A DNA stretch of 64,000 nt from Neurospora tetraspora (lineage: Eukaryota; Ascomycota; Sordariomycetes; Sordariales; Sordariaceae). The stretch lies in NCBI RefSeq assembly GCF_033439725.1, contig NW_026944388.1, positions 1,302,001 through 1,366,000 on the forward strand, written 5' to 3'. The notes under the pieces are model-generated. The model searched no databases. It saw only the letters and a list, made by a program, of their open reading frames with translations, and was not told where the DNA came from. Positions within the stretch are counted from its first letter, which is position 1. Every line of letters begins with the position of its first letter. Positions 12,148 to 23,268 of this stretch are shown one piece after another. The position numbers and the translations under genes were made by a program.

Positions 12148-15100
12148 ATGGGTGCGCAAAAGCGCAAGGAAGGCCCGGGCGGCGCCCCGGTCAACAAATC
12201 AACACAACCAGCCTCCGAATCGAGACCGTCGAAGCGGCCAAAGTCCAACGATGCCGGCAACAAGGCGGGCGCAAAGACGGGCAAGCAGGGCAACAAACCG
12301 GTCCCCAAGTCCGACAAGCCCGCTCCTCCTGCTCCCTCGGCCCCGGCCAACTCTACGCTGCTCAAGGAAGAGGAGCCCATGTTCCCCAGAGGCGGCGCCA
12401 GCGTTCTGACACCTCTCGAATACAAGCAAATCCAAGTCCAGGCCAAGAGCGACGCCCTGTTCGAGGAGCAGTCCGCCAAGGCTGCCACCAAGAAGACTGA
12501 GAAGGAGGGCAAGCAGAAGAAGTCCAAGAAGAGGTCAAAGGGCGACGACACACCCGCGAAGCCCGATGAGGACGCCGTTAAGGTCGAAAGTCTCAACTTC
12601 AAGGTATGCGCCGGAACACTCGTGGGATTCAGTCTGAGTCTGGTCCAAGTACTAACTGTTCGCAGCGTCTGGTCAAGGGCTCCTTGGTCCTCGGTTCCGT
12701 TTGTGCCATCAACCCCCTCGACATCGCCGTTGCTTTACCTAATAATATTATCGGCCATGTCCCCATTACTGCGATTTCCGCCCCCCTCACAAAACGCCTG
12801 GAGGCCAGCGCCGGCAACGACGACGCCGAAGAGTCGGACGACGAGAACGATAACGACGTTGACCTCGAATCCATCTTCCAGATCGGCCAGTATGTGCGCG
12901 CTTACGTCGTATCCACGGTCGACGAGGCTTCTACACACACCCCTGGAAAGGCCAAGCGCCATATCGAACTCTCTCTTCAGCCTTCTCTCGCCAACACCGG
13001 TATGGCGGAGCAAGACGTCGTTGTGAACAGCACAGTTATGGCCGCCATTGCCAGTGTCGAGGACCACGGTTATGTCATGGACATCGAGATCGCCGATTCC
13101 AAGTTGCAAGGTTTCCTTGCTCGCAAGCAGGTCGACAAGAGCATCCCCCAGGAGGCCCTGCAGCCAGGTGCCGTCCTCCTCTGCATCGTCACCAAGAACG
13201 CCAAGGGCAAGGTCGTTCAGTTGTCCACATTGGGTGAAACCATTGGCAACGTTGAGAACGTCCCTTCGGCTGCTACCACTATCGACACATTCCTTCCCGG
13301 TACTGCCGCCGACGTGCTCGTGTCCGAGGTTTCCAACCACGGAATTGTTGGCAAGATTATGGGATCGCTGGATGTCACCGCTGATCTGGTTCACTCTGGT
13401 GCTGGCCCCGACGGCGTTGATCTCGAAGACACATACAAGATTGGCGATCGCCTAAAGGCCAGAGTCATCTGCAATTTCCCTACTGCAAAGAACCCCAAGC
13501 TGGGTATCTCCGTACTAAAACACGTCACATCGTTGAAGCCAAAGACCGCTTCCAAGGACGACCAACCAGTTGTGCCATTGCAGGCTCTTCCTCACTCAAC
13601 AATCGTGGAGAAGTGCACGGTCAAGCAGGTTGAGCCCGAAATTGGTCTCTACGTTGATGTCGGTGTCGAGGGCGTGTCTGGCTTCGTGCACATTTCCCGT
13701 GTCAAGGATGGCAAGGTTGATGCTCTCTTCGAGAACAGCGGTCCTTATAAGGTGGGATCTGTTCACGCTGGTAGAGTTGTTGGTTACAACGCCTTCGACG
13801 GCATGTATCTCATTTCCCTGGAGAAGACTGTTCTCGAGCAACCATTCCTTCGCATCGAGGACATTCCTGTCGGTGCTGTTGTTTCTGGTGTGGTTGAGAA
13901 GATGGTGGTCAACGCCGCCGGTGTTGGTGGCCTTATCGTCAAGATCGCTGATGGTATCTCTGGCTTGGTACCTGAGATGCACTTCGCCGATGTTCACCTT
14001 CAGAACCCCGAGAAGAAGTTCAGGGAAGGCCTGAAGGTGAAGGCCCGTGTGCTCTCGACTGATGCTGCCTCTCGCCAGATTCGCCTTACTCTCAAGAAGA
14101 CGCTCGTCAACTCTGATCTTCCTGCCATCCAGTCATATGAGCAGATTGCGGTTGGCCAACAGGCGCTCGGTACCATCATCAACGTCTTGCAACACGGTGC
14201 GATTGTGCAGTTCTACGGCAGGCTCCGTGGTTTCTTGCCAGTCTCTGAGATGAGCGAGGCCTACATCCACGACCCCAAGGAGCACTTCCGCGTTGGCCAG
14301 ACTGTCAGCATCTACGTCATCAGCTTCGACCCCGACGCTGCCAAGCTTATTGTTTCTTGCAAGGACCCATCTGCCTTCGGTCTTGAGAAGCAGTTGGCCC
14401 TCAAGAAGCTTCAGATCGGTGATGTGGTGTCGGCCAAGGTCACGCAGAAGACTGACGACGATGTCTTCGTTGAGCTTGCCGATAGCTCTCTCAAGGCCAT
14501 CCTCCCCGTTGCTCACTTGACGGATAAGTCGGTCAGCAAGACTCAGTCTGCCCTCAAGAAGATCCACGTCAACCAGACTCTTGCTGAGTTGGTGATCTTG
14601 GAAAAGAACGAGGCTCGCCGTTCCATTATTCTCTCCCAGAAGCCCAGCCTCGTCAAGGCTAGCAAGGAAGGCAAGTTCCTTACTACTCTCGATGGTGCTC
14701 GCGTCGGAGATGAGGTTTCTGGTTACGTTCGCAACATCACTGCTACAGCTGTCTTCGTCCAGTTCGGTGGCAAGTTGACTGCCTTGCTTCCCAAGTCTAT
14801 GATTCCCAAGGAGGATCAGGACAAGCCCGACTTCGGCATGTTCAAGTCTCAGTCTATTACTGTCAAGATCACTTCCGTCAACAACGAGCTCAACCGCCTG
14901 GTTGTTGCTATCCCCGGCGCTGCGGAGCAGGTTAAGAAGGTCGAGACCAAGGGCGAGAAGCTCGCTAACCCCGTGGATGAATCCATCACCTCCTTGGATG
15001 ATATTTCCATTGGCAAGCTGACCAAGGCTCGCATTGTGTCGGTCAAGGACACCCAGGTCAACGTCCAGCTCGCTGATAACATCCAGGGTCGTATCGATGT

Positions 15101-17668
15101 TTCTCAGGTGTACGACAACTGGGAGCAGATCAAGGACACCAAGCAGCCCTTGAAGAAATTCCAGCCCAAGCAGGTCGTCCCCGTCCGCGTGTTGGGCGTC
15201 CATGACGCTCGCAACCACCGCTTCCTCCCTATCTCCCACCGATCCAGCCATTCCGTCCTTGAACTGTCCGCGAAGCCGAGCGATGTCAAGGAGGGCGCCG
15301 CTTCCGAGCCGCTGTCCTTCGACAACCTCAAGGTTGGTTCTAGCTACGTGGGCTTCGTCAACAATGTTGGCCAAGGCCACCTTTGGGTCAACCTTTCCCC
15401 CACCGTTCGCGGCAGAGTCAATGCTATGGAGGCCTCCGACGATGTGTCGTTGTTGACCAACCTTGCTAAGAACTTCCCTATCGGCTCGGCCCTCCGTGTC
15501 CGCGTCGTCTCTCTGGATGCCGAGTCCAAGCGCCTCGATCTCTCTGCCAGATCTCCTGGTTCCGAGGACGAGTTGACTTGGGACAAGATCGCCCAGGATG
15601 TCATCCTTGTCGGCAAGGTTACCAAGATCGATGAGCGCCAGGTCATTGTCAAGCTTAGCGAGAGCCTGGCTGGTCCCGTACACAAGGTTGATCTTGCTGA
15701 TGACTACGAAGAGGCCAACCCTGCCAAGTTTGCCAAGAACGAGATCGTCCGTGTTGCTGTCGTAGAGGTTGACAAGAGCAATAAGAGGATACGTCTGTCT
15801 ACCAGACCTTCTCGCATTCTCAACTCTTCTCTCCCTGTCAAGGATAAGGAGATTACCCAGAACACTAAGCTCGAAGTTGGCGAGATTGTCCGTGGCTTCG
15901 TGAAGAACGTCTCTGACAAGGGTCTCTTCGTCACTCTTGGTGGCAATGTTACGGCCTTCGTCCAGATCAAGAACCTCTCTGATGCTTACCTCAAGTATTG
16001 GAAGGAGCAGTTCCAGGTTGATCAGCTCGTTAAGGGCCGCATCATCTCTGTTGCCAACGGCCGTATCGAGATAAGCTTGAAGCCTTCTGTTGTCGACAAG
16101 GACTACGTTCCCCTCACCACCATCTCCGACCTCAAGGAAGGCCAGACCATTACTGGTCGGGTCCGTAAGGTCGAGGAATTCGGTGCTTTCATCGACATCG
16201 ATGGCTCCGCCAACCTCTCTGGTCTGTGCCATCGCAGCGAGATGTCTGACAAGTCTGTCAAGGATGCTCGCAAGTTGTATGAGGAAGGTGACAAGGTCAA
16301 GGCCAAGGTCCTGAAGGTGGATGTTACTGCCAAGAGAATCAACCTTGGCTTGAAGCCATCTTACTTCGGCGAGCAGGATGACGAGGATGAGATGGACGTT
16401 GATGAGGAGGCTGCCGAGGACAGTGAGGACAACGACTCTGATGAGGAGATGAGCGATGCTGACGGTGCCGTCCAAATCACCGGTACCGACAACGTCGAGG
16501 ACGACTCCGAGGATGAGGATGAGGCCAGCGATGTCGAGATGGCTGACGCCGACGTCAAGGGTCTTGAGGCCGGTGGCTTCGACTGGTCTGCCTCTCTGGA
16601 CGCCGACGAGAAGGCTGACGCTTCTGCGGCTGATCTCGAGGCCTTGGCCAAGAAGAAGAAGGCTCGCCGCGAACCTCAGATTACGGTCGATAAGACTGCC
16701 TCGCTCGATGTCAATGGACCTCAAACCGCCAGCGACTACGAGCGTCTCCTTCTTGGTCAGCCTGACTCCTCCCAGCTGTGGATCGCCTACATGGCCTTCC
16801 AGATGCAGGTGAGCGATTTGGCCACTGCCAGACAAGTTGCCGAGCGTGCTATCAAGACGATCAACATCAAGGAGGAGATTGAGAAGTTGAACGTCTGGAT
16901 TGCCTACCTCAACTTGGAGGTTGCTTATGGCAACGAGGAGACCGTTGACGAGGTGTTCAAGCGGGCTTGCACATACAACGACAAGCAGGAGGTCTACGAG
17001 CGTCTGGCCACTATCTACATCCAGTCCGGCAAGCGCAAGGTAAGCTTCCACCCCCTCTAATCCCCTATGATTGCATATTCGCTAACCTGATTTCTCTCCA
17101 ACAGGAAGCCGATGACCTCTTTGAGAAGATCGTTAAGGAGTTCGGCTACAAGTCACCCGAAGTCTGGGTCAACTACGCCCACTTCCTGCACACCACCGCG
17201 CACTCGCCCGACCGCGCCCGCGCTCTCCTCAAGCGCGCCACCCAGGTTCTCGGCAAGGAGACGCACCTGTACCTCGCCCTGCTGCCCAAGTTCGCCGCGC
17301 TCGAGTTCCGCTCGCCCAACGGCGACAAGGAGCAGGGCCGCACCCTCTTCGAGAACCTGCTGGCCACCTACCCCAAGAAGTTCGACCTGTGGAACCAGTT
17401 CATCGACCTCGAGACCTCGGCGGCCGACGCCGACAAGGGCGTCGTCCGCGACCTGTTTGATCGCGGTAGTAAGGCCAAGGGCCTCAAGCCCCGCCAGGCT
17501 AAGGCTTGGTTCAAGAGGTGGGCCCAGTGGGAGGAGAAGAACGGTGATAAGAAGAGCAGGGAGAGAGTCAGCGCCAAGGCGCAGGAGTGGGCGCGGACGG
17601 CGGCTGAGAGGAAGAAGACTGCTGCTGCCTCTGCGGCGCAGGAGGAGGAGAGCGAGGATGAGGAGTAG
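12148..17668 (+). CDS. rrp5: Rrp5, rRNA biogenesis S1/HAT-repeat protein
   Basis: Exons 12148..12603, 12666..17039 and 17105..17668 give 1,797 residues. The introns (12604..12665 and 17040..17104) have GTATGC and GTAAGC donors and are phase 0. The N-terminus (1-150) is Lys/Pro-rich and nucleolar in character. From about residue 155 to 1390 there are roughly a dozen S1 RNA-binding repeats, seen as recurring G-x-V-x(n)-G-(F/L)-(V/L)-(H/P) units such as GVSGFVHISRVKDGKVD and GRVRKVEEFGAFIDIDG. An acidic linker (Asp/Glu runs, about 1390-1460) follows, then seven or so HAT/TPR helices from about 1505 (SDYERLLLGQPDSSQLWIAYMAFQM). Rrp5 is needed for both 18S and 5.8S/25S processing and binds pre-rRNA at site A2/A3. 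The very even, C-ending codon use in the S1 region suggests high expression. An open frame of 972 codons on the opposite strand is a by-product of that codon bias. Confidence 0.97.
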
Positions 17669-18691
17669 ATGTGATGAAGATGATATCCCTTTTACGGTTG
17701 TTTGATTGAGCTGTTAAAGAAGAAGACGGGCTAGGGCTCGCTGCCAACCCACCCACCCGTCCACGATTATAGAGAGGCAGCAGGAAAAAAGGAGGAGCAT
17801 GCCCAGGCGCCTTTGTAGTAACTTTTTTATATAGGGTTCGGTTGTCTTTTTTACTTTCAAAGGCTGATGTTTAAATATTTCATATGTTTTGGTCTCAATC
17901 ACTTTTTTTCTGTAATCGTTGAACATGTACGGCTGTAAGAATTGGATATGAATGGACCTAGTAGAACTTGAGATCCCGTTCGTTTTCCATCGAAGGTCAA
18001 TTGTGTTTTAGATCATCGGTCGGACGCCCCGGTGACGACCATGTAAGAAGTTGATTGATATTGCATATCCTCTCTTTCTCTCCACGCTGCCTACCTATCT
18101 ATGTTTTCTTCTTGTCAACCACAATTCTTCACGGCGCGAGATAGGGGTGTGACTAGAAATCGAAACACGAAACCAAAAACAATAAGAACACATGTTCGGT
18201 TTTGATATATCTTCCACAACTAACCCAAGCTATGGCATGGTACAACTTTGTCCCTGAACCGTACTTGCTTTCCACTATTGTCTGATGAAGTATTTTCTAG
18301 CATTTGCTCCCGCTGTTAGACAGACACATGAGGGTTTCTCCGTTGTTGGTTACCAAGTACAAGGCATCTATCTGTGAGGAGAGAAAGGAAGTCAACTAGG
18401 CCACTAACTAACTGACTGGCTTAAGCTCCTAAATTGTTTTGTTTACCATCGTACAGAGAGACCCTGCTATATCCTACCTATACTCCCACGATGAATACAC
18501 ACAAGATGCATCACAATGGTATTGTATTGCTACCCGTTATATTTTTTCAAGCGACTTGACGAAGGCGGCGCAGTCGTCGGACAACAGACATCAGACATCA
18601 GCACCTAATACGAAGAAAGGACATTAGGTCTGAAGCATTGTCCGACGCGGTAGTCTCATTTACTCAGCCACCTACGCATGGCCCTTGCGTA

Positions 18692-18791
18692 TCTCTTTGT
18701 ACCTGCGGGTCCAAATGGTTGTGACATCCCCACCACACTCACCCACCCACCAATCATAATGTCACACCATTTGGACCCGCAGGACAAAGAG
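18692..18791. repeat. 100-bp near-perfect hairpin (34-bp arms)
   Basis: The left arm at 18692-18726 starts TCTCTTTGTACCTGCGGGTC. The right arm at 18759-18791 is its reverse complement except for two single-base insertions in the left arm. A 32-nt pyrimidine/A-rich loop (CCCCACCACACTCACCCACC...) separates them. It could be a fold-back remnant, a transcript hairpin, or a very small inverted-repeat element. Confidence 0.85.
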
Positions 18792-18879
18792 ACTGCGCCA
18801 CGTGTGGCGGCGGAGCGGATGGGGGCTGACATCGGAGCACGACTGTCATGAGAGACTACGACGCGGATATAACTAAACA

Positions 18880-18932
18880 ACATACGACCATAGGTAGGCA
18901 CTTGAGCAAACTTAGTGGAATCCCATTCTGCT
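18880..18932 (+). pseudogene. 5S rRNA gene relic (internally deleted)
   Basis: ACATACGACCATAGG at 18880-18894 equals the 5' end of filamentous-fungal 5S rRNA as I know it. About 24 nt later GAATCCCATTCTG (18918-18930) resembles its 3' part (GAATCCCTTCTG). The roughly 70 nt that hold the internal control region are missing, so this cannot be a working gene. Neurospora disperses its 5S genes singly and is known to carry 5S pseudogenes, which fits. The 5' match is strong; the 3' match is short and could be chance. Confidence 0.5.
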
Positions 18933-20085
18933 CTCCCTAGGTACCTCCAGGTAAGCAAGCAAGTGACGGGCCGGCGAATCACCCTGGTTTTGTACTATGT
19001 ATGTATTTTGTTTCTTTTTTTTTTTCCCTCTCTTACTGTAGCTCCATTTTCTATGACTTTACCTATAATGTGAAGTCAGAAGATGGAAGGTACGACTCCC
19101 TTATTACCCTTCAACTCATATTTGGAAGGTGCGATTATCTCTTTTTTATGCTGTCCTTCTGGCTGCCGCCAAATGGGAAGGAGGAGCACCCTGGATGTGA
19201 CTTTGGAACTTAGGTTCCAGTTTGTCATCAATGCTACTAGGTAGTCATTTGAGGAGCGTTAAAAGAGTTTTTTTTGCCCTTTGACGTCCGTTCAGTAGTG
19301 GGCCACAGTAGGGTCGGAGTGATGAGAAGAGAGTGTAGAGGCAGCGAAGCGTTTCTGATCGTGGCTACCTGACCTCTGCTACCTGACCTCTAGGAGACTC
19401 AGATCGGAGGATCTCTGTGTAGTATTTTTGCTGTAACAACTTTGTTCTTGTCTGCGTCGTTTTCCCCTTTTTACTTACCTTCCTCTTGGAGGTACGTTAG
19501 TCTTCCCTCCCTCCTGTTACTCTCACTTCATGATAATAATCCCACGTATCATGATCGGTTTCGTTGTAGGATTCTGGATATCATCGGCCTACCCAAGTTT
19601 GCCGGACATTTATTTCCCCCCGGGTCATGTTTGGCCGCCTAAGTATTCTCCCCCACGTTTTTTCCCAACCAAAATGCGTATATACGTGCGTGTGTGCATG
19701 TACACTCGCTTACCTCGAAGATATGATGATCCTGAGATCGAGATTTATACGAACGACAGAAACAATCTTGTGGTGCACATGTTATCCTTGTGCCGACTTC
19801 TTACCGTATGAGCATGAGTGAGAGACTTTTGTCAGTCAGGAACACCGACGATGGGGCGCATGATGCCATGCTACTCTACATCGTGCTATAAAGTTATGAA
19901 GTTTTTTTTATTTAGGTCCTGATTGGCTGGATGTGCTGGCATCGAGCACATGGATATTTCAATATAATCTAGTGCCCTACAACCAAGCGAGCTAGTAATT
20001 ATACTACTTTTTAAGGGGTATTTGAACTAGAGTCAACTAGGGTACCCGCATTAGCACTGGAGTAACCCTTTTTAATATAGTTAAT

Positions 20086-21640
20086 GCCTAGGAATCTATA
20101 CTGCTTTTAGAAAGAGGGGTTGACCTTATTGCTCGTCGTCGTTGTAACTCGTAATATTATAAAGGAAGTAAATAATACTAGCAATCGACTAAATAACTAG
20201 ATATTATAAATTCCCAAGACCTCATAGAGCCTCTCAATACTATAGAGGGTATTGACTTATTCTAGCTCTATACCCAACCCCTAACTTTAGGTTTAATAGA
20301 AGACGACCTATTGTTAGAGCCTATCTAGAATATTTTTAATAACCCAATGCCCGCTAGCCATAATAATGACTAGCCGCCTTCCTTCCCCTCCCTAATTATT
20401 ATACTAAACCAATTAATCTAGGAACTGGCACCTAATCCTTCCACTAGCTAAGTTACTACTATATAAAGTACTCTTTTATTAGCCTAACTTATAATTAAGG
20501 CAAAGCGGAAGGTACTAATTAAACTAGTGAATAAGACGGCGCTTAAAAAACCTAGAGCTCTAGTAAAGAAGGTTACGCTTATATTCGATAGTATTAAATT
20601 TATAAAGTTCACTCTTAGAACCACTACTACCTTTATAGAATAGCTACTATATTGTAGGATTAAAGGGTAATTTAATAATACCTATATTAAAGATTATAGG
20701 GACGTATAAGATTACTTTATCGAAATATATATTAAAATATAGCCGGGGTATCATTAGGATTTTAAATATATTAACGGTAAGTAGAAGGTCGAAATACATC
20801 GATATAGAATATAATAGAGCCTCTTCTCTAAGTACTCTAATATTAACCTAGACTTTAATATTTAATTACCTATTATTTCAAATAAGTACTAGGAGTCTTT
20901 CGTTAAATACTATATTATTAAAACATATAAAGTCGATTAGGTCCGCCGCTAGCCTCTTAGTAATATCGATATATATAAATAAGTTTTCTTTAAGGCAAAT
21001 AGGACGGGATACAATATTATTAAAACTAGTAAAATATAATAAGAGGATATATTTAATACCAATTTTAATTAAACTTTTAAGGAAGATGTAAACGATAATA
21101 ATTTATTCGATAATGTAGAGGTAGGGGAAGAGGTAGGGAAGGATAAGTAAAATATTGGCGGAAAGAAATTTAATAAAAGCAATAAAGAAAAGGATACTAA
21201 TAAATTTAAATTATCTATAACGATTTCGAGAAGGCGTACCGTTGCCGCCGCTGCTATTATTACACTAGCGATAAATTAAGTATAGAAATACCGTTTCGTT
21301 ACTAATCTAAATAAGATTTTAATTAATTAAGCCATTACATTTATAAATATCGAGGGAGGAGGAGGAGGTAAGAAGAAGTTTAATATAGCAATATTGGGAA
21401 ATTCGATAAAGAAGGTAACGGCCTTATTGCAAATTCCTAAACTTCCTAGTACAATTAATATTAATATTACTATTAATAATTTACAAACGCGCTTTACTAA
21501 AAAGATAATCAAATTAGAGATAATAGTATATATTAATTATGTTATAAATAATCTGCTAATTGCGATAATATAAATGAAATTAAGCGAATCGATAAAGGGT
21601 ACGTATATAAATAGATGGAAAAGAGGGATTTAGAAAGAGG
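20086..21640 (+). pseudogene. Fossil Myb/SANT-like DNA-binding protein of Harbinger
   Basis: One reading frame runs from 20086 to about 21640 (about 515 codons) broken only by TAA and TAG codons, with no TGA seen. Those positions are where CAA, CAG or TGG would be converted by RIP. The middle (about 20625-21060) reads like the Myb/SANT-like domain of Harbinger accessory proteins: a first helix region, the segment KDYRDV.DYFIEIY, and the diagnostic NKY.ESFVKYYIIKTYKVD.VRR.PLSNIDIY, where dots mark stops. This corresponds to the family's D-x-W-x(n)-Y-I-x-x-H-P-x-A-x(n)-P-L-x-x-Y-D pattern. A Gly-run (EGGGGGKKK, near 21352) comes before the C-terminal part. It is non-functional; in the family this protein helps bring the transposase to the DNA ends and the nucleus. 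Confidence 0.65.
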
Positions 21641-21957
21641 GATCTAAAAAAGAGGGGTATAAATTAAAAATTTAATAATTTTATTAGAATTATAGAAGTA
21701 AATACCCTTTTTTTTTTATCCTAGTAAAATATTAGTAAAATTTAAGTAAAATCAAATACTTAATTTTATATAGAAATCTTTATATATATTATTCGATTTA
21801 TATATATTATTCGATTTATATAGATTATTCGATTTTATATAATTTTGTTCAAATAATTCGATTTTATATACAAGAATCCCTATCTCTCCTCCTCTCCCCT
21901 CCCCTCCTCTCTCCTCCTGTACCCTCTATAAATCGATTACTATTATTTATTTATTAA

Positions 21958-23268
21958 TTAAGCCGCGTTATAACGGATATTATTAAAATGAATACTCTTT
22001 ACTAATTATTTCGTTCGCCGACGTACTACTTTTATTATCTTCTCCTCTACTTACATTAATACCTTCGGTTCCTTTCTCGAATGCGTAATAATGAAATTAT
22101 AAAGCCCGGTTATCGCATAAATAATTTGGACTTATTTCTTTATAGAGTATTTAATAGGCGCAACCCTCACAATCTTCTACCCTCTCTTAACGAAATTAAA
22201 GATTTATTCTACGATAATACAGATGCAAATATAATATAAATTGTATAGTTCCTTTGCTATTTCTGGCAGTTTGTCCGTATTATCTTAATTTTATAAATAA
22301 TATCTAATATTCGAGAAAGGAATTATAATGTTTAGCTGTATTCTAAACTCCGTATTTATTACGTAATAATATAATTCTAATATACGAAAGGATCTCTTAA
22401 ATATATAGGCAGAAAGTAAAGTATTATTAAGAGAACCTTCTACGCCCGCTAATACGTACGTAAAAGTATAGTCGAATTTTACTATAGTAAATATATTTTG
22501 GGTAATATTGCCTTTTTAAATATAATACCGAAGTTATTACTGTAGCGGTATATAGGCGGCTACGTAAATCCTATTAATAATATTAATATAACCGTTAAAG
22601 GTATTGAGGGTTAGATCTAATTTGATATTAAAGTCTAGATAATTATCGTTTAGCAACCGTACAAAATATTAATAGAGGGTGACTAATCTAAGGAGTAGAT
22701 CTTTTATAATCTCGCTTATAATACTTTAACTAATCTGGAACTTATATATTATAGTTTTTTAAGCTTCTATATAGGCTAGGATATATAGTACTACTATCAT
22801 TTTTTAACGTATAGTTTAGTATTTAGTCGATTCTATACCAGTATGGATTTGAAGCTATTGCACTAGGGTATTGAAGGTATATCGATCTATGCGAAAGAGG
22901 TCTTTAAATTAGGTCTTAGATCTATAGTATATAGTATTTGCTAGTTCTTTAGCGTATTTTAGACCGCCCGGGTATATGGGGGTAGGTAATTTACAGTCTT
23001 TTCTCCTGTTAAAAAGAATGTGTATCGTATTGGCCGCAGTAAAAGTAAAAGTAATTCGGTTAGTATTATCTATATTAATTTTATATTAGGATTTAAAGAA
23101 TTGATTTATATAGGCATTATAGCAAGTAGTCGTTTCTAATATTTTACGACAAAATATTCTTAGATACGATAAAGCCTTAACTATATCCCGTAACTATATT
23201 GATTTAGTTGGACTTTTTATATTTGTATTTGCTATATATTCGTATACTTTGTATGTTCGATTATGAAT
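21958..23268 (-). pseudogene. Fossil HARBI1-like DDE transposase
   Basis: A single minus-strand frame of about 436 codons is interrupted only by TAA/TAG. Conserved blocks of the DDE_Tnp_4/HARBI1 family remain readable in order: VVLYILAYIEA (about 22780), the SIISEIIKDLLLRLVTLY helix, NGYINIINRIYVAAYIPLQ (the GxIDGTHI site), KGNITQNIFTIVKFDYTFTY, VLAGVEGSLNNTLLS, NIRYYL, AKELYNLYYICICIIVE.IF and YAITGLYNFIITH near 22080-22115. At the first two catalytic Asp positions the sequence shows Asn (IDGTH appears as INRIY, and the YYLADAGY-type site as YYYVINTEF), exactly the G-to-A changes RIP makes; the Glu of the third site is retained. It is dead as a transposase. It converges on the plus-strand fossil gene. 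Confidence 0.8.

Larger units (their letters stand above)
17669..20016. other. Gene-free stretch downstream of rrp5
   Basis: It carries the rrp5 3' flank, then about 2.3 kb in which I recognise no coding region. It contains the near-palindrome at 18692-18791 and the 5S rRNA relic at 18880-18932, both listed separately. Base composition shifts to AT-rich at about 19.96 kb. Confidence 0.55.

Noticed and set aside
14133-17051. 972-codon open frame antisense to rrp5
   Set aside because: It mirrors the rrp5 coding frame; the strong C-ending codon bias of rrp5 removes stops from the opposite strand. The translation is Leu/Val/Asp-rich with no domain.
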